From the NCBI RefSeq assembly GCF_026343955.1, contig NZ_JAPKNI010000001.1, forward strand, positions 806,001 through 870,000: DNA of 64,000 nt, in the 5' to 3' direction. How positions within the stretch are numbered: the stretch's first letter is position 1; each line of letters opens with the position of its first letter. A program made the translations under genes and the position numbers. The notes under the pieces were generated by a model, which worked only from the letters and a program-made list of their open reading frames with translations, was not told the DNA's origin and did not search any database. Positions 62,020-64,000 of the stretch are shown here, in pieces. The DNA comes from Kaistia defluvii. GTDB lineage: Bacteria; Pseudomonadota; Alphaproteobacteria; Rhizobiales; Kaistiaceae.

Positions 62020-62096
62020 CTGACAGGCCGACCTCGCGCGGGGGGCGGATTCGAGATCGACCGACCGATCAGAGCCGAATGGCTCCTGCAACGGGG

Positions 62097-62501
62097 CTAC
62101 CAGCGGCGCCAGTCATTGCCCCAACCACCGTGCCAGCCGCGATCGCCGCGCCAGTCATTCTGGATCACCCGGCGGCGAAGGATCTCGCCGGACCAGGAAT
62201 CGACCACCAGAATAACGTCCCGGCCACGCGGACCGATGGCGCGCACGATATAGGCGTCGCCCCGGCGGTTGATGATGTCGATCCGGGCATAGCCCTGACG
62301 CGCAAGCAACCGGTAGATCTGGCGACCGTCGAGCTGGCGGCGGGGCGGCGGCGGGCGGCGATAGCCGCGATCGTCCCGATAGCCGCGGTCGTCATTGTAA
62401 CCGCCGCGACCGCCTTCGAAGCGGTAGTCCTGGGCCTGGGCCGCGATCGGCAGCAGCAGGGCGCCGACCAGTGCGGAGGTGGCGAGAATGGACTTCATCA
62501 T
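62097..62501 (-). CDS. Secreted RG-rich small protein
   Basis: The 134-residue protein has a signal peptide (MMKSILATSALVGALLLPIAAQA) and a middle rich in Arg, Gly, Asp and Pro (YRDDRGYRRPPPPRRQ), then a folded part QIYRLLARQGYARIDIINRRGDAYIVRAIGP-like with GRDVILVVDSWSGEIL, similar to PepSY-type domains in periplasmic proteins. The tail is Trp/Gly-rich. GGAGAG precedes the ATG. Function unknown. Confidence 0.75.
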   Translation of the reverse strand: MMKSILATSALVGALLLPIAAQAQDYRFEGGRGGYNDDRGYRDDRGYRRPPPPRRQLDGRQIYRLLARQGYARIDIINRRGDAYIVRAIGPRGRDVILVVDSWSGEILRRRVIQNDWRGDRGWHGGWGNDWRRW

Positions 62502-62643
62502 TGATGTCTCTCCAGCGGATGCACCGAGCGATCTCTTTGTCGCCGGCATTGATGGTGAAGCTATCCGCGGGCGCCTGAACATCATCCGAATTGGTCGTTC
62601 ATATGGCGTTCAGCCTGGCACGGAGCCAGACCCACTCCCCCCT

Positions 62644-62672
62644 CTTGAACCACCCCGGACTTGTCCCCACAT
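62644..62672 (+). promoter_or_regulatory. Heat-shock (sigma-32) promoter of hsp20
   Basis: CTTGAA (62644-62649) and CCCCACAT (62665-62672) are 15 bases apart and match the alphaproteobacterial RpoH consensus (CTTGAA - CCCCATNT). It places transcription about 105 bases before hsp20, the length of a ROSE leader. Confidence 0.75.
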
Positions 62673-62679
62673 CCTCGTT

Positions 62680-62784
62680 GCGGATGCCAAAAGAGGGTCC
62701 GCAGCTGAGACACGCGGCCCCGGCCATCGGATGGCGGAGCCTTCGTGAACTTCGAAACGAACCGTCGCTCCAAGGAGGACAACC
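62680..62784 (+). promoter_or_regulatory. ROSE-type RNA thermometer in the hsp20 leader
   Basis: The last hairpin (62764-62780) pairs TCGCT at 62765-62769, a fit to the ROSE motif U-Y-G-C-U, with AGGA of the Shine-Dalgarno (62776-62779), leaving one unpaired G, the defining ROSE feature. TTCGT/ACGAA forms a hairpin before it. The ATG is at 62785, so heat would melt the site and free the ribosome site. Confidence 0.8.
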
Positions 62785-63249
62785 ATGCGTACGTTTGATC
62801 TGAGCCCGCTCTATCGCTCCACGGTCGGCTTTGACCGGCTCTTCTCCCTTCTCGACCAGGCCTCCGGCGTCGAAGCCGGCGTGCCGGGCTATCCGCCCTA
62901 CAACATCGAGCGCACCGGCGAGAACGCCTATCGCATCACCATGGCGGTAGCCGGTTTCGGCGACAGCGATCTGTCGATCGAGTCGCGTGAAAACACGCTG
63001 ACCGTGAAGGGCGAGAAGAAGCCTGAGGAAGGCAAGGATTCGGAAGTGCTGTATCGCGGCATTGCCGGACGTTCGTTCGAGCGCCGATTCCAGCTCGCCG
63101 ACCATGTGGAAGTGAAGGGCGCCAGCCTCGAGAACGGCCTCCTGCATGTCGATCTCGTCCGCGAGATCCCCGAGGCCATGAAGCCGCGCACGATCGCGAT
63201 TTCCAGCGGCAAGAATGCCAGCCAGCAGATCGAGGCCAAGGCGGCCTAA
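62785..63249 (+). CDS. hsp20: Small heat-shock protein, Hsp20 (IbpA-like)
   Basis: The 154-residue chaperone holds unfolded proteins for refolding by DnaK/ClpB. The alpha-crystallin domain covers about 35-140 (YNIERTGENAYRITMAVAGF to DLVREIPEAMKPRTIAI), with the IbpA-type opening MRTFDLSPLYRSTVGFDRLF. AAGGAGG precedes the ATG, masked by the ROSE thermometer. Both a heat-shock promoter and a thermometer are visible, so the gene is doubly heat-controlled. Confidence 0.95.
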   Translation: MRTFDLSPLYRSTVGFDRLFSLLDQASGVEAGVPGYPPYNIERTGENAYRITMAVAGFGDSDLSIESRENTLTVKGEKKPEEGKDSEVLYRGIAGRSFERRFQLADHVEVKGASLENGLLHVDLVREIPEAMKPRTIAISSGKNASQQIEAKAA

Positions 63250-63273
63250 GCAGCGTCACAGGCTGAAGGATGG

Positions 63274-63305
63274 GGCGTCCCACGCAAGTGGGACGCCTAT
63301 TTTTT
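63274..63305 (+). terminator. Intrinsic terminator after hsp20
   Basis: GGCGTCCCAC (63274-63283) and GTGGGACGCC (63288-63297) with loop GCAA are followed by TATTTTTT. It overlaps the end of the convergent aldolase gene. Confidence 0.85.
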
Positions 63306-64000
63306 AGGCCATATCTGCCGAAACTATTTGCAGAAATGCATCCACTTCCGATGCCTGCGTCTGGAAACTGGTCACCAGCCGCACAAGAATTGGCTTGTTG
63401 TCCAAGGGTGCTGCAATCGGTCCCGCCGTCGGCCACTCATAATAGGCAGCGCCCGCCGCGCGCAGCCGGGCATCGGCAGCCTTCGAGATCCACGCAAAGA
63501 CCTCATTGCCCTGCGGCTGCCAGGCGAGACTAGAGCCCGATGCCGCCTCTATGCCCTCGGCCAGCCGCCGTGCCATCGCATTGGCATGCGACGCCAGGCT
63601 CAGCCAGTGATCCGCCTCAAGATAGGCCGAGAACTGCGCCGCGACGAATCGGCTCTTGGAAAAGAGGTGGCCACCGCGCTTGCGATGAAACGCGAAGCCC
63701 TTCGCCTGCTCCGGATTGAAGAAGACGACCGCCTCGGCGGCGAAACAGCCATTCTTCGATCCGCCGAACGACATCACGTCGACGCCGGCGCGCCAGCTCG
63801 CCTCGGCCGGCGTGACTCCAAGCCCGGCGACCGCATTGCCGAATCGCGCGCCGTCCATATGGAGCGGCAGGCCAGCCTCATGCGCCACAGCGGCAAGCGC
63901 AGCGATCTCCGCCGGCGCATACGCCGTGCCGATTTCGGTAAGCTGGCTGATCGAAACGGCGACCGGTTGACCGTGATGAATGAACGCGGCCGGATAGAGC
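63304..64000 (-). CDS. Low-specificity L-threonine aldolase (partial)
   Basis: The C-terminal part of a PLP enzyme that splits L-threonine to glycine and acetaldehyde; the 5' end lies beyond the window. It reads LPLHMDGARFGNAV near the cut, DVMSFGGSKNGCFAAEAVVFF with the PLP lysine, and ends IVSADMA. The stop overlaps the hsp20 terminator, so the genes are convergent. The family is clear from GARF and the SKNG motif. Confidence 0.88.
   Translation of the reverse strand, partial: LYPAAFIHHGQPVAVSISQLTEIGTAYAPAEIAALAAVAHEAGLPLHMDGARFGNAVAGLGVTPAEASWRAGVDVMSFGGSKNGCFAAEAVVFFNPEQAKGFAFHRKRGGHLFSKSRFVAAQFSAYLEADHWLSLASHANAMARRLAEGIEAASGSSLAWQPQGNEVFAWISKAADARLRAAGAAYYEWPTAGPIAAPLDNKPILVRLVTSFQTQASEVDAFLQIVSADMA

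Overview
This GC-rich window comes from the chromosome of an alphaproteobacterium, almost certainly of the order Hyphomicrobiales (Rhizobiales). The evidence is the cell-cycle set RcdA (DUF1465), TrcR (DUF1013), GapR (DUF2312) and CpdR, the DUF1036-pyk pair, the small aa3-oxidase subunit IV next to pntAAB, a MotA/OmpA pair beside fba, and a suhB/MmgR-type small RNA. A genus such as Kaistia is only a guess. No phage, insertion sequence, CRISPR array or rRNA was seen. The content is mostly housekeeping, with a few accessory patches.

Layout. 0.3-6 kb: central carbon block tkt, gap, pgk, class I fba. 6-10 kb: proton-channel/OmpA pair and an MsbA-like ABC exporter. 10-16 kb: ribosomal proteins L31 and S21, rcdA, DUF1192, a quinone oxidoreductase, a Pro/Ala-repeat membrane protein, trcR and a TPR lipoprotein. 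16.2-17.2 kb: a DUF6065 gene preceded by a 34-residue peptide that looks like a RiPP precursor; this is the best candidate for something undescribed. 17.3-22.2 kb: proton-translocating transhydrogenase operon and an ABC1/UbiB-type kinase. 22.3-23 kb: AbrB-Doc toxin-antitoxin with its operator. 23-32.5 kb: second ABC exporter, oligoendopeptidase F, an NtrC-type regulator with a degenerate ATPase, an L,D-transpeptidase and a DUF882 peptidase (cell wall). 32.8-39.1 kb: small proteins including gapR, an N-formylglutamate amidohydrolase, a drug/metabolite exporter, DUF1036-pyk and L36. 39.2-42.3 kb: D-alanine catabolism (Lrp regulator, alr, dadA). 42.3-50 kb: ribose-type ABC importer with IclR and LacI regulators and a D-tagatose/psicose 3-epimerase, a rare-sugar locus. 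50-52.4 kb: galE and an ExoY-like sugar transferase behind an AT-richer region. 52.4-55 kb: guanidinium exporter under a guanidine-II riboswitch, a HIRAN-like protein and a frameshifted M14 deacylase. 55-64 kb: tRNA-Val, cpdR, a second N-formylglutamate amidohydrolase, suhB/MmgR RNA, an inositol-monophosphatase-family enzyme, an SDR/aminotransferase/DUF1330 cluster with an Lrp regulator, a lysophospholipase-like hydrolase, hsp20 with a sigma-32 promoter and a ROSE thermometer, and a threonine aldolase cut by the window end.

RNA-level control is unusually rich. By inspection I found a guanidine-II riboswitch, a ROSE thermometer, a suhB/MmgR RNA, several strong bidirectional terminators, and inverted repeats that look like operators in divergent promoter regions. 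Four cell-cycle or nucleoid regulators (rcdA, trcR, gapR, cpdR) lie within 45 kb. All calls are from reading the sequence; no database search was run.
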